5,501 nucleotides of DNA from Nanobdellota archaeon (GTDB lineage Archaea > Nanobdellota > Nanobdellia > Woesearchaeales > GW2011-AR15). The translations under genes were made by a program, and so were the position numbers. The stretch covers positions 1,687 to 7,187 of the forward strand of contig JAAXVZ010000060.1 of the NCBI GenBank assembly GCA_013335235.1, given 5' to 3'. The notes beneath the pieces are model-generated. The model was not told where the DNA came from. It worked only from the letters and a program-made list of their open reading frames with translations, and searched no databases. Positions 1-4,915 of this stretch are shown here, one piece after another (position 1 is the first letter of the stretch; each line of letters opens with the position of its first letter).

Positions 1-207
1 CTTCTTTGAAAACCAGAATAGGCCTGAAAACAGCATTACCAATGGGGCATGGCGCACTTTGAGGATAGCTGAGAGAAGCAGGATGATGAATGCTGCCAGC
101 ACCAACTCCTTCATCCTTAATATTAAGGCTAGCCAAAGCATCGCTGCAAGACCATACCTGCATCCAAGGAACGCATACTGTTTAATCTCTACTTGTCTGT
201 GTCTCAT
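1..207 (-). CDS. Partial small integral membrane protein, possibly DUF4395-like (3' end off window)
   Basis: The frame opens at an ATG at 207-205 and runs without a stop to base 1, giving 69 visible residues; the C-terminus lies outside the window. Its ATG overlaps the TGA of the upstream methyltransferase gene (ATGA), and a GAGTGA-like ribosome site lies just before it, so the two genes are almost certainly translationally coupled. After a polar N-terminus (MRHRQVEIKQ) come two hydrophobic stretches at about residues 18-29 and 33-49. A short basic segment (KVRHAPLV, 50-57) and the start of a third hydrophobic stretch follow. The pattern of two helices and then a basic turn followed by APL recalls DUF4395 membrane proteins, but this is a weak recollection and the function is unknown. 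Position in the operon suggests a membrane partner of the methyltransferase or Tes-like enzyme. Confidence 0.7.
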   Translation of the reverse strand, partial: MRHRQVEIKQYAFLGCRYGLAAMLWLALILRMKELVLAAFIILLLSAILKVRHAPLVMLFSGLFWFSKK

Positions 208-809
208 ATCTTCACTCTTGGAAAAAACATGCCAACTTCCTCAGAGTATTCTTTATAGTCCTTAAACCTTTTGGAGAGCTCTTCCTCTTCCTGCTTTGCT
301 CGGTAATGCATGAATGGCAGGAAAATAGCTGTGTTCAATATGAATGCAGCAAGATTTGAATAGATCAATGCGCCAGCATAGAACATCCAGATCAAAGAGG
401 CATATAATGGATGCCTTATAACTCTGTATACGCCTGTCTTGACTACTGCATGGGTCTTGTATATCCTTATATGGTCTGCCCAATTCCTGCCTAGCGCGAA
501 CCTGCCCAGGATATTGGTCACTGTCCCTATGATTAAGATAATTACGCCTATAGGTGTCATTATCCACCTGATGCTCTCTTGCAAGTGGACATATCCTATG
601 GATGCCTTTACTGCCAGATAATATACTATGAAGAACCCCAGCATCGAGCCTGTCGCGACTATGCTCCTCTTCTCTTTGACAGTGTCCTTCCTGTCCTGCG
701 CAAGAGCGAAGTTTATAAAAATTGAAATGAGTATAAGGAATGTGCAGGCCAGGACAGAGATGGTCGATATCAGCTCAAGAGCGTTCAATCCCTGGAAGGC
801 TTCAAGCAT
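204..809 (-). CDS. Isoprenylcysteine carboxyl methyltransferase (ICMT/PEMT)-family integral membrane methyltransferase
   Basis: 201 residues, a usual length for prokaryotic members of this family. Hydrophobic segments lie at about residues 12-34, 53-70, 82-104 and 137-166, so it is a polytopic inner-membrane protein. The family signature is complete: TGVYRVIRHPLY at 125-136, which in ICMT-type enzymes helps bind S-adenosylmethionine, then a charged EEEELSKRF stretch from 173 and a closing DYKEYSEEVGMFFP near 184-197. Known members methylate isoprenylated cysteine, phospholipid head groups or other membrane-embedded small molecules; the substrate here cannot be read from sequence. The start at 809 is supported by a strong GAAGGTG ribosome site four bases upstream and by an 8-base overlap with the Tes-like gene before it. 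Being directly behind a lipid-coupling radical SAM gene, it may methylate an archaeal lipid or isoprenoid; that is inference. Confidence 0.88.
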   Translation of the reverse strand: MLEAFQGLNALELISTISVLACTFLILISIFINFALAQDRKDTVKEKRSIVATGSMLGFFIVYYLAVKASIGYVHLQESIRWIMTPIGVIILIIGTVTNILGRFALGRNWADHIRIYKTHAVVKTGVYRVIRHPLYASLIWMFYAGALIYSNLAAFILNTAIFLPFMHYRAKQEEEELSKRFKDYKEYSEEVGMFFPRVKI

Positions 810-2157
810 CCGGCACCTTCCTATAAAACATATTATATGTGGAGAACGGTATCCTTTTGTCCCCTTCTATCATGTGGACGCACTCTTTCTTTATTGTCCT
901 GATGTCCAGGTTATACTTATCGATGAATGAAGTTATGCTTATCCTGAATGTGTCATTGTCGATATACTCCTTGCGCTTCTTCTTTGATTTCAGCGCATAT
1001 CTTATTGGAGCGACCTTTGAGACTCCTTTCAGGAAATCCATACAGCCGCAGACATTGCCTGTGCAGCAGGCCTTTACAGCCTTCGGCAGCGTGTCTGTCC
1101 CGTAGAAAGCGAAAGTATTGTCTATCAGGTCAAGATACTTCCTTATGTCAGTCTCTCTTGTCACAGGGATGAAGCCATCCTTATTCCTATAGAGGAATGT
1201 GAGCGCAGTAGAATCAGGGCTGCAAGGCAATGGCACGAAGTCTGTCTTTTTTATCATCCCTGAGGTCTGTCTATCTATCTCAGCTATGACTCCGGAGACA
1301 GTTATCCTGCCCTCTACTTTTGATATCCTTCCAAAGTAAGCAACTGGCTGGAAGTTTATGCCTCTTATGCATTCTGTCGCAAGCCCGAAATTGATGAGCC
1401 TGCCAACCTCCTGGAGATTGCTTGCCCTGTCCAGTGTCACGACAAGAGTGATAGGGATCTTGTGATCTGTCAGGTTCTTCACAGCATCGAGCTTTGTCTG
1501 GAGGAGGTCTGTCCCTCTGAGCCTTGAATAAGCTTCCTTGGATAATCCGTCAAAAGAGAGGTATATCTCAAACCCAGGCATGAGCTTTGATAGCTTTTCG
1601 GCAAAATCTGGGTCATGGGCGATGCGCACACCATTTGTGTTCAGCATGACATGCTTTATGCCTTTTTTCTTCGCAAGCTCAAGTATCTCTATTATCTGAG
1701 GATGGGTTGTCGGCTCTCCCCCTGAGATCTGGAGTATCTCTGCTTTTCCGTGCTCAGCCTTCTGAAAATGGTCCATCCTTTTCTCTATCTCTACCATAGA
1801 CAGATGAGTCCCTTTGCCGGAGCGGGCATAGCAGACATTGCATTTCAGGTCGCATATTGAAGTGACTTCAATCAGGCCGATGCAGGTGTGCTGGTCATGC
1901 TCAGGGCACAGGCCGCAGTCAAAGGGGCAGCCTTTTTTAGTCTCAGTCTCAACTATAGATTCTGTTCCGGGTTTTGCGTAGCTGGCTTTTGATTTATAGA
2001 ACTCTATATCCTCTTCAAGTATTGTCTCGAATTCTCCGTGCTCCTTGCATGCCTTCTTCATGAATACAGAGCCCTTGAAGACTATCTTCGCTGCAATGCG
2101 CCTGTCGCAGACAGGGCAGACAGACATAGTATCTGAATAGACAGAGGATTGCGCCAT
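802..2157 (-). CDS. Radical SAM protein, tetraether lipid synthase (Tes)-like
   Basis: 451 residues from the ATG at 2157. An N-terminal zinc-ribbon or rubredoxin-like part (CPVC at 14-17, C37, H40) is followed by a second cysteine set (C77, C81, C84, C92). The radical SAM motif CX3CX2C is at C102, C106 and C109. Next come the SAM-binding GGEP (146-149), NTNG (173-176) and the strand YLSFDG ending at 204. A C-terminal cysteine group is at 364, 365, 370 and 372, with C312 and C426. This order (small Cys-rich head, auxiliary cluster, radical SAM core, C-terminal cluster) is that of the MJ0619/MA_1486 family, which joins lipid tails to make tetraether lipids; older annotations call it a pterin methyltransferase. 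It is somewhat shorter than MJ0619 (about 500 residues by memory). A TTG at 2181, directly after the upstream stop, would add eight residues; I prefer the ATG because TTG is rare, although neither start has a good ribosome site. A paralogue with another isoprenoid substrate is possible. Confidence 0.82.
   Translation of the reverse strand: MAQSSVYSDTMSVCPVCDRRIAAKIVFKGSVFMKKACKEHGEFETILEEDIEFYKSKASYAKPGTESIVETETKKGCPFDCGLCPEHDQHTCIGLIEVTSICDLKCNVCYARSGKGTHLSMVEIEKRMDHFQKAEHGKAEILQISGGEPTTHPQIIEILELAKKKGIKHVMLNTNGVRIAHDPDFAEKLSKLMPGFEIYLSFDGLSKEAYSRLRGTDLLQTKLDAVKNLTDHKIPITLVVTLDRASNLQEVGRLINFGLATECIRGINFQPVAYFGRISKVEGRITVSGVIAEIDRQTSGMIKKTDFVPLPCSPDSTALTFLYRNKDGFIPVTRETDIRKYLDLIDNTFAFYGTDTLPKAVKACCTGNVCGCMDFLKGVSKVAPIRYALKSKKKRKEYIDNDTFRISITSFIDKYNLDIRTIKKECVHMIEGDKRIPFSTYNMFYRKVPDA
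814..820 (-). promoter_or_regulatory. Ribosome binding site of the ICMT-like gene
   Basis: On the minus strand GAAGGTG is followed by four bases (CCGG) and then ATG at 809. It matches the archaeal Shine-Dalgarno core GGTG and lies inside the end of the Tes-like gene. This fixes the ICMT-like start and indicates translation from an internal operon position rather than from a leaderless message. Confidence 0.7.
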
Positions 2158-2181
2158 TTTATATCGGAAACTGAAACTCAA

Positions 2182-2586
2182 TTACCATCCTGAGGAAAGG
2201 ATTGCAACGCAAGCGCCGAATATCAGCAGAGGTATTAGCACCATCGCGGCGACAGCGGTGATTGCTCCGACCATAATGAAGCGCCTCTTTGTCTGCTTCA
2301 GCTTGTATATCGCAAACACCAGGCCGATTATATAGACTACAGCCTCAGCCCCGTATATGACTAGGAAAGAGAGAGACGGATCAAATGCGATTGTCTTCTG
2401 CGCCACAACAACCATTGTTATGAGCCACACAATGAGCGCGCAGACCATATTATAGGCAACAGTGATGCCTATTGCTGCGAAGAACCCTATGACAAAATCC
2501 TTGACTTTTTCTGACTGCTCTTTGTATATGTCGTCTGGCTGCGGCACTTTAGGTGCTTCCTTTCCCTTTGTTGCGTTATCTGGCAT
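2182..2586 (-). CDS. Small three-helix membrane protein of unknown function
   Basis: 134 residues that I do not recognise. A charged, proline-containing cytoplasm-like N-terminus (about 1-30, rich in Lys, Glu and Asp) precedes three hydrophobic segments at roughly 31-61, 72-94 and 104-130. A basic loop (KLKQTKRR, near 95-102) lies before the last one, which by the positive-inside rule places that loop in the cytoplasm. No catalytic motif is visible. The ATG at 2586 lies about 26 bases after a TATA-like box, suggesting a leaderless transcript, while a GGAG 14 bases upstream is too distant to be a good ribosome site. Its TAA abuts the TTG candidate start of the Tes-like gene and lies 24 bases before the preferred ATG, so co-expression is likely. 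It may be a membrane partner for the radical SAM enzyme, but nothing in the protein itself shows this. Confidence 0.75.
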   Translation of the reverse strand: MPDNATKGKEAPKVPQPDDIYKEQSEKVKDFVIGFFAAIGITVAYNMVCALIVWLITMVVVAQKTIAFDPSLSFLVIYGAEAVVYIIGLVFAIYKLKQTKRRFIMVGAITAVAAMVLIPLLIFGACVAILSSGW

Positions 2587-2608
2587 GTATATTGCATAAT
2601 CTCCAGAC

Positions 2609-2616
2609 TATAAAAA
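2609..2616 (-). promoter_or_regulatory. TATA-like box upstream of the membrane protein/Tes-like genes
   Basis: Minus-strand TTTTTATA is centred about 26 bases before the ATG at 2586. This spacing would put transcription start at or next to the start codon, as in leaderless archaeal mRNAs. It could give the membrane protein-Tes-methyltransferase set its own promoter apart from the DUF357 gene. Its T-run may also act as a weak terminator for the gene upstream. Confidence 0.5.
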
Positions 2617-2642
2617 CATTATTAATTATAATGGAATATGGC

Positions 2643-2933
2643 TTATTCGCTATCCACAGTAAATAATCTTGAATCCTTTACCTTGAACAGCCCTATCCTT
2701 GCACCTGCATCAAGCCAGCCATGCGCATAGTTGACTGCGGCAAATGCATTCACATAATCGCTATTCTTCTTGAAATGCTGCGCATCAGAATAATAGTTCT
2801 TTGCCATGTCAAGAAAATCCAGCGCCTGCTCTTTCCTGTCTTCGTCAATGCCGCATGACTCTACCATCTCTATGGCCTCTTTTGTTATCGAGAAGTATTT
2901 CCTTAGCTTCTCTTCTGTTATGGTATTAAGCAT
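2643..2933 (-). CDS. DUF357 family protein
   Basis: 96 residues, mostly helical and soluble with no membrane segment. The C-terminal half shows the DUF357 signature: MAKNYYSDAQHF (43-54), SDYVNAFAAVNYAHGWLDAG (58-77) and then ARIGLFKV. The family is archaeal and conserved; known structures are, as I recall, small up-and-down helical bundles, and no biochemical role is established. The Ala/Tyr/Trp/His pattern (NYAHGWLDAG) is preserved, so nothing suggests decay. The ATG at 2933 is preceded within about 30 bases by an AT-rich TATA-like box and has no clear ribosome site, consistent with a leaderless message. It heads the minus-strand gene train, 56 bases ahead of the small membrane protein, but the promoter in that gap means it need not share a function with the genes beyond. 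Confidence 0.9.
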   Translation of the reverse strand: MLNTITEEKLRKYFSITKEAIEMVESCGIDEDRKEQALDFLDMAKNYYSDAQHFKKNSDYVNAFAAVNYAHGWLDAGARIGLFKVKDSRLFTVDSE

Positions 2934-2956
2934 GGGGTGTAGCTTGTAAAGAATCT

Positions 2957-2968
2957 ATTTAATATATA
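2957..2968 (-). promoter_or_regulatory. TATA-like box of the DUF357 gene
   Basis: Minus-strand TATATATTAAAT lies about 28-31 bases before the ATG at 2933. This is the expected distance for an archaeal TATA element whose transcription starts near the start codon. It forms the left half of the divergent promoter region. Confidence 0.55.
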
Positions 2969-3057
2969 CTATTTTTGCTAGAAACAATTAAAGACTTTTA
3001 TCACAATCAATTAAACTAGTATACAAAAAACCATACTGATATACGAAAATACAAAAG

Positions 3058-3065
3058 TTTAAATA
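3058..3065 (+). promoter_or_regulatory. TATA box of the HPP gene with purine-rich BRE
   Basis: TTTAAATA, preceded by CAAAAG as a purine-rich BRE candidate, is a near-ideal archaeal core promoter. Transcription should start near 3088-3090. That leaves a leader of about 55 nt before the ATG at 3143, unlike the apparently leaderless genes around it. Confidence 0.7.
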
Positions 3066-3090
3066 CCTGATACGCTTAACTTATTTACAC

Positions 3091-3119
3091 GCAAAAGACA
3101 ATCTATGATTGCCCTTTGC
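3091..3119 (+). other. Imperfect hairpin in the HPP mRNA leader
   Basis: Bases 3091-3102 pair with 3108-3119 around a five-base loop (CTATG). Ten of twelve positions are Watson-Crick pairs, and the two misfits are both A opposite C. It starts within a few bases of the predicted transcription start and ends 23 bases before the ATG. It could stabilise the RNA or be a protein- or RNA-binding site; no known riboswitch family is recognised. Confidence 0.4.
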
Positions 3120-3142
3120 AACTTTAAGTTTCGGGGATTGAG

Positions 3143-3694
3143 ATGGAAAAGAAGACAAAGATCAAGGTAAAAAAACCTATCGCTATCGGACTTGCGCTTG
3201 CAATCGGTCTGGTAACGATAATATTTGTCACTATGCTCATCTTCAACCTCACAGACTTCGGCATAACAATAGCATCGTTCGTGTCGACGGTCTTCATGAT
3301 CCTGACAAAGAAAAAGGTTTCCAGGAAGCAGATCTTCGGATCTTATCTTTTGGCTGGGCTTCTTGGGTTCCTGTTTTCGAACATATCAGAGATCACATCA
3401 CTTAATGTAGCCATGGCAGCGGTCTCCTCTGTTTTAGCGATGACCCTCCTTGGGCTGCAGCATCCTCCGGCGATCGGAATGTCGGTCGCCCTCGTACTCA
3501 ATAAGTTTTCCTTTGTGACAGACGTTTTTGTGCTGTTTTGCATAATAGTCATACTTGGCCTCTGCATACTTCTGAGGGAGTTTGTCCGTGATCCCAATGC
3601 TGTCATGAAATTCGTCGAGATAGACGAAGGCGAGAAGATAAAATGGAACATACCTGAAAAAGAAGTTCCGGCATATCTCCAGCTGAAGGATTGA
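3143..3694 (+). CDS. HPP family integral membrane protein
   Basis: 183 residues with hydrophobic segments near 12-34, 38-55, 65-80, 86-105, 110-120 and 124-145. After a Lys-rich N-terminus the segments form the compact bundle typical of the HPP family. The naming motif His-Pro-Pro sits at 107-109 inside LQHPPAIGMSVALVL, which supports the assignment. A hydrophilic tail (about 146-183) is presumably cytoplasmic. HPP proteins are found in bacteria, archaea and plants; a plastid homologue has been linked to nitrite transport, but the archaeal substrate is unknown. The start is fixed by an in-frame TAA at 3125-3127 upstream and a weak GGGGATTGAG ribosome site just before the ATG. It is a single-gene unit, with its own TATA box, a leader hairpin and a T-run after the stop. 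The next gene has its own promoter. Confidence 0.82.
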   Translation: MEKKTKIKVKKPIAIGLALAIGLVTIIFVTMLIFNLTDFGITIASFVSTVFMILTKKKVSRKQIFGSYLLAGLLGFLFSNISEITSLNVAMAAVSSVLAMTLLGLQHPPAIGMSVALVLNKFSFVTDVFVLFCIIVILGLCILLREFVRDPNAVMKFVEIDEGEKIKWNIPEKEVPAYLQLKD

Positions 3695-3700
3695 TTTTTT
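3695..3700 (+). terminator. T-run terminator after the HPP gene
   Basis: Six T residues immediately follow the TGA of the HPP gene, with a further T-rich stretch (ATTTTAAT) around 3741-3748. Archaeal termination commonly needs only such U-tracts without a hairpin, and the next gene has its own promoter. Confidence 0.5.
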
Positions 3701-3751
3701 ATCGGTTTCCGCAGTCTAGGAAAGACCCACAATTCTACTTATTTTAATACC

Positions 3752-3761
3752 ACTAATTAGT
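3752..3761. repeat. Perfect 10-bp palindrome ACTAATTAGT, candidate operator
   Basis: A perfect inverted repeat lies 17 bases upstream of the TATA box of the CheD-like gene, and TAATTA recurs just after it. This is a typical place for an archaeal activator or repressor dimer site, but short AT-rich palindromes also arise by chance. Confidence 0.3.
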
Positions 3762-3772
3762 AATTATTTATT

Positions 3773-3786
3773 GAAACCTTTAAATA
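3773..3786 (+). promoter_or_regulatory. BRE plus TATA box of the CheD-like gene
   Basis: GAAACC (BRE-like) followed directly by TTTAAATA. The TATA centre is about 26 bases before the ATG at 3809, so the transcript should begin at that ATG and be leaderless. An in-frame ATG at 3791 lies only five bases after the TATA box, upstream of the expected transcription start, and is therefore unlikely to be used. Confidence 0.7.
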
Positions 3787-3808
3787 TTATATGTTTTTAT
3801 TTTTGAAT

Positions 3809-4393
3809 ATGGCTCAGCAGTTATTTTTCAATGGGGTTGAACTGAGTGGTAAGGAACTATTCTCAGAAAACTTTGAACAGCTATTTGAAGTCCAACAAAG
3901 AGAATATGCAATAACACATAAGGAGGATAGCAAACCCGTTCTTGGAACTCCTCCAATTCAACAATGTATTAGACTAGTAGGATATAATGAGGAAGCAGGT
4001 ATCACTTTTATGGGACACTATGACACTAGGGAAAGCGTTAGGTCCTTGACAGAATTAGTTAGCTTATTGGATTCAAAAAGTACAAGTGGTATGTTTAGGG
4101 TGACTGTTGAGGGAGGAGGCAATTCTGAATCTCTTTTTATTAGGGGTTCAATCTTAGGGTACCTTAAAACACAAAATAAGATAGGGATGGCGATTTCGCT
4201 AATAGACACACAAGGAATAGGACAGCCTGGAGTTGCTATAGATTCAAGAACAGGAGAAGAATTTTTTTATTGTCCACATATGAATCCCATGTCAAAATTT
4301 TGTAACTCAAATGATTTTATCCGCTCATTAAATTTACTCTATCTAAAACGAATGAAACCTGCAAAATTATCTTATCTTAGTGATTGTATTTAA
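3809..4393 (+). CDS. CheD-like protein (putative glutamine deamidase fold)
   Basis: 194 residues from the ATG at 3809; an in-frame ATG at 3791 would add six but lies in the core promoter. No signal peptide or membrane segment is seen. The middle resembles chemoreceptor deamidase CheD: Thr47, Cys53 (QQC) and His70 (ITFMGHYD). The spacings Thr-6-Cys and Cys-17-His equal those I recall for the Thermotoga CheD triad Thr21-Cys27-His44. A helical region (about 75-90), a Gly-rich turn (VEGGG) and a stretch ending DTQGIGQPGVAIDSRTGE (133-150) follow the CheD order, the last matching its D-GG-G-R-v-fd-tG end. CheD deamidates or demethylates receptor Gln/Glu side chains, but no chemotaxis gene is nearby and overall identity is low. 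A CNF- or YfiH-type cysteine hydrolase of the same fold is an alternative. The C-terminus adds about 40 residues including CPH and another Cys. GC is about 37%, near ten points below its neighbours, suggesting transfer. Confidence 0.6.
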   Translation: MAQQLFFNGVELSGKELFSENFEQLFEVQQREYAITHKEDSKPVLGTPPIQQCIRLVGYNEEAGITFMGHYDTRESVRSLTELVSLLDSKSTSGMFRVTVEGGGNSESLFIRGSILGYLKTQNKIGMAISLIDTQGIGQPGVAIDSRTGEEFFYCPHMNPMSKFCNSNDFIRSLNLLYLKRMKPAKLSYLSDCI

Positions 4394-4463
4394 TAATACG
4401 ATATGGCTTATTAAATTTGAAGAATAATTGAGATGATAAATAGACCTCTAAACTACAGAAAGC

Positions 4464-4470
4464 CTTAAAT
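4464..4470 (+). promoter_or_regulatory. TATA-like box of the Nudix gene
   Basis: CTTAAAT is centred about 26 bases before the ATG at 4493, with purines (CAGAAAG) upstream as a possible BRE. It predicts a leaderless message and supports the 4493 start over the in-frame ATG at codon 14. Confidence 0.5.
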
Positions 4471-4492
4471 CCCTCTTTAGGATTTCAGGCAT

Positions 4493-4915
4493 ATGATTAC
4501 GCATATCCTTCCTGAGAACTTCTCCCCAAAGATGAATGTCGTCGCATGCTTTATCATCTGCGATGGAAAGTTCCTCTTATTGAAAAGATCTCCCAAAGAC
4601 AGCCATGGAAAAAAATGGGGCCTGCCTGCAGGATCAGTAGATGAAGGCGAGAACGAATACGAGGCAATATTAAGAGAGATTTCAGAAGAATCGGGCATCC
4701 ATGTCAATAAAGAGGATATAGCTTATAACGGATGGCACTATGTCAGGCAGAAAATTGATTTCTTCTACCATACATTCATAACATCTCTTGGAAGACTCCC
4801 AGAAGTCAGGCTATCAAGGGAACACACAGACTACAGGTGGGTCACACCAGAGGAAGCCCTGAAGATGGACCTTCTTACAGATCTTGATGCATGCATAAGG
4901 GAGTTCTTTTCCTAG
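4493..4915 (+). CDS. Nudix hydrolase
   Basis: 140 residues, a single Nudix domain of usual length and presumably cytosolic. The Nudix box GX5EX7REUXEEXGU is perfect at residues 47-69 (G47, E53, R61-E62, E65-E66, G68), so the Mg-binding glutamates are intact. It is preceded by the strand LLLKRSP and by WGLPAG, as usual. The family hydrolyses nucleoside diphosphates linked to another group; WGLPAG and the small size are common in NTP, sugar-nucleotide and housecleaning members, and the exact substrate cannot be told. The start at 4493 fits a leaderless transcript from the TATA-like box at 4464-4470; no ribosome site is visible. Composition returns to the local average of about 45-47% GC. Its TAG shares CTAG with the stop of the opposing gene, so the two overlap tail-to-tail by four bases. 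Confidence 0.93.
   Translation: MITHILPENFSPKMNVVACFIICDGKFLLLKRSPKDSHGKKWGLPAGSVDEGENEYEAILREISEESGIHVNKEDIAYNGWHYVRQKIDFFYHTFITSLGRLPEVRLSREHTDYRWVTPEEALKMDLLTDLDACIREFFS

Larger units (their letters stand above)
2934..3142. promoter_or_regulatory. Divergent intergenic promoter region
   Basis: About 209 bases between the DUF357 gene (leftward) and the HPP gene (rightward), much richer in A and T than the flanking genes. It contains one TATA-like box for each direction. The 90 bases between them hold two copies of CAATTAAA (2985-2992 and 3008-3015), the palindrome GTATAC (3019-3024), and A-rich runs. No open frame or RNA gene is evident. Shared regulation of the two directions is possible but unproven. 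Confidence 0.6.

Noticed and set aside
81..90. ATGATGA resembling a box C of an archaeal C/D guide RNA; a weaker one near 4433
   Set aside because: The first is inside a coding region on the other strand and neither has a D box CTGA at a fitting distance with C'/D' elements.
839..1172. Open plus-strand frames opposite the Tes-like gene
   Set aside because: They mirror the minus-strand gene, have no promoter or ribosome site, and show no recognisable protein motifs.
2157..2181. TTG start for the Tes-like gene at 2181
   Set aside because: TTG is rare, the GGATGG upstream is only a couple of bases away, and an ATG 24 bases later leaves the whole conserved region intact. Not excluded.
2636..2647. 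ATATGGCTTATT also occurs at 4401-4412, each time between genes
   Set aside because: A single shared 12-mer is expected about once by chance in a window of this size, and the flanks do not match.
2985..3015. Two CAATTAAA copies 23 bases apart in the divergent region
   Set aside because: Eight-base AT-rich repeats are likely by chance here; noted only as a possible regulator site.
3343..3732. Open minus-strand frame opposite the HPP gene
   Set aside because: It is antisense to a gene with clear HPP and membrane features, and its translation shows no family motif.
3791..3808. ATG at 3791 as start of the CheD-like gene
   Set aside because: It lies a few bases after the TATA box, before the expected transcription start; the extra residues MFLFLN show no conserved feature.
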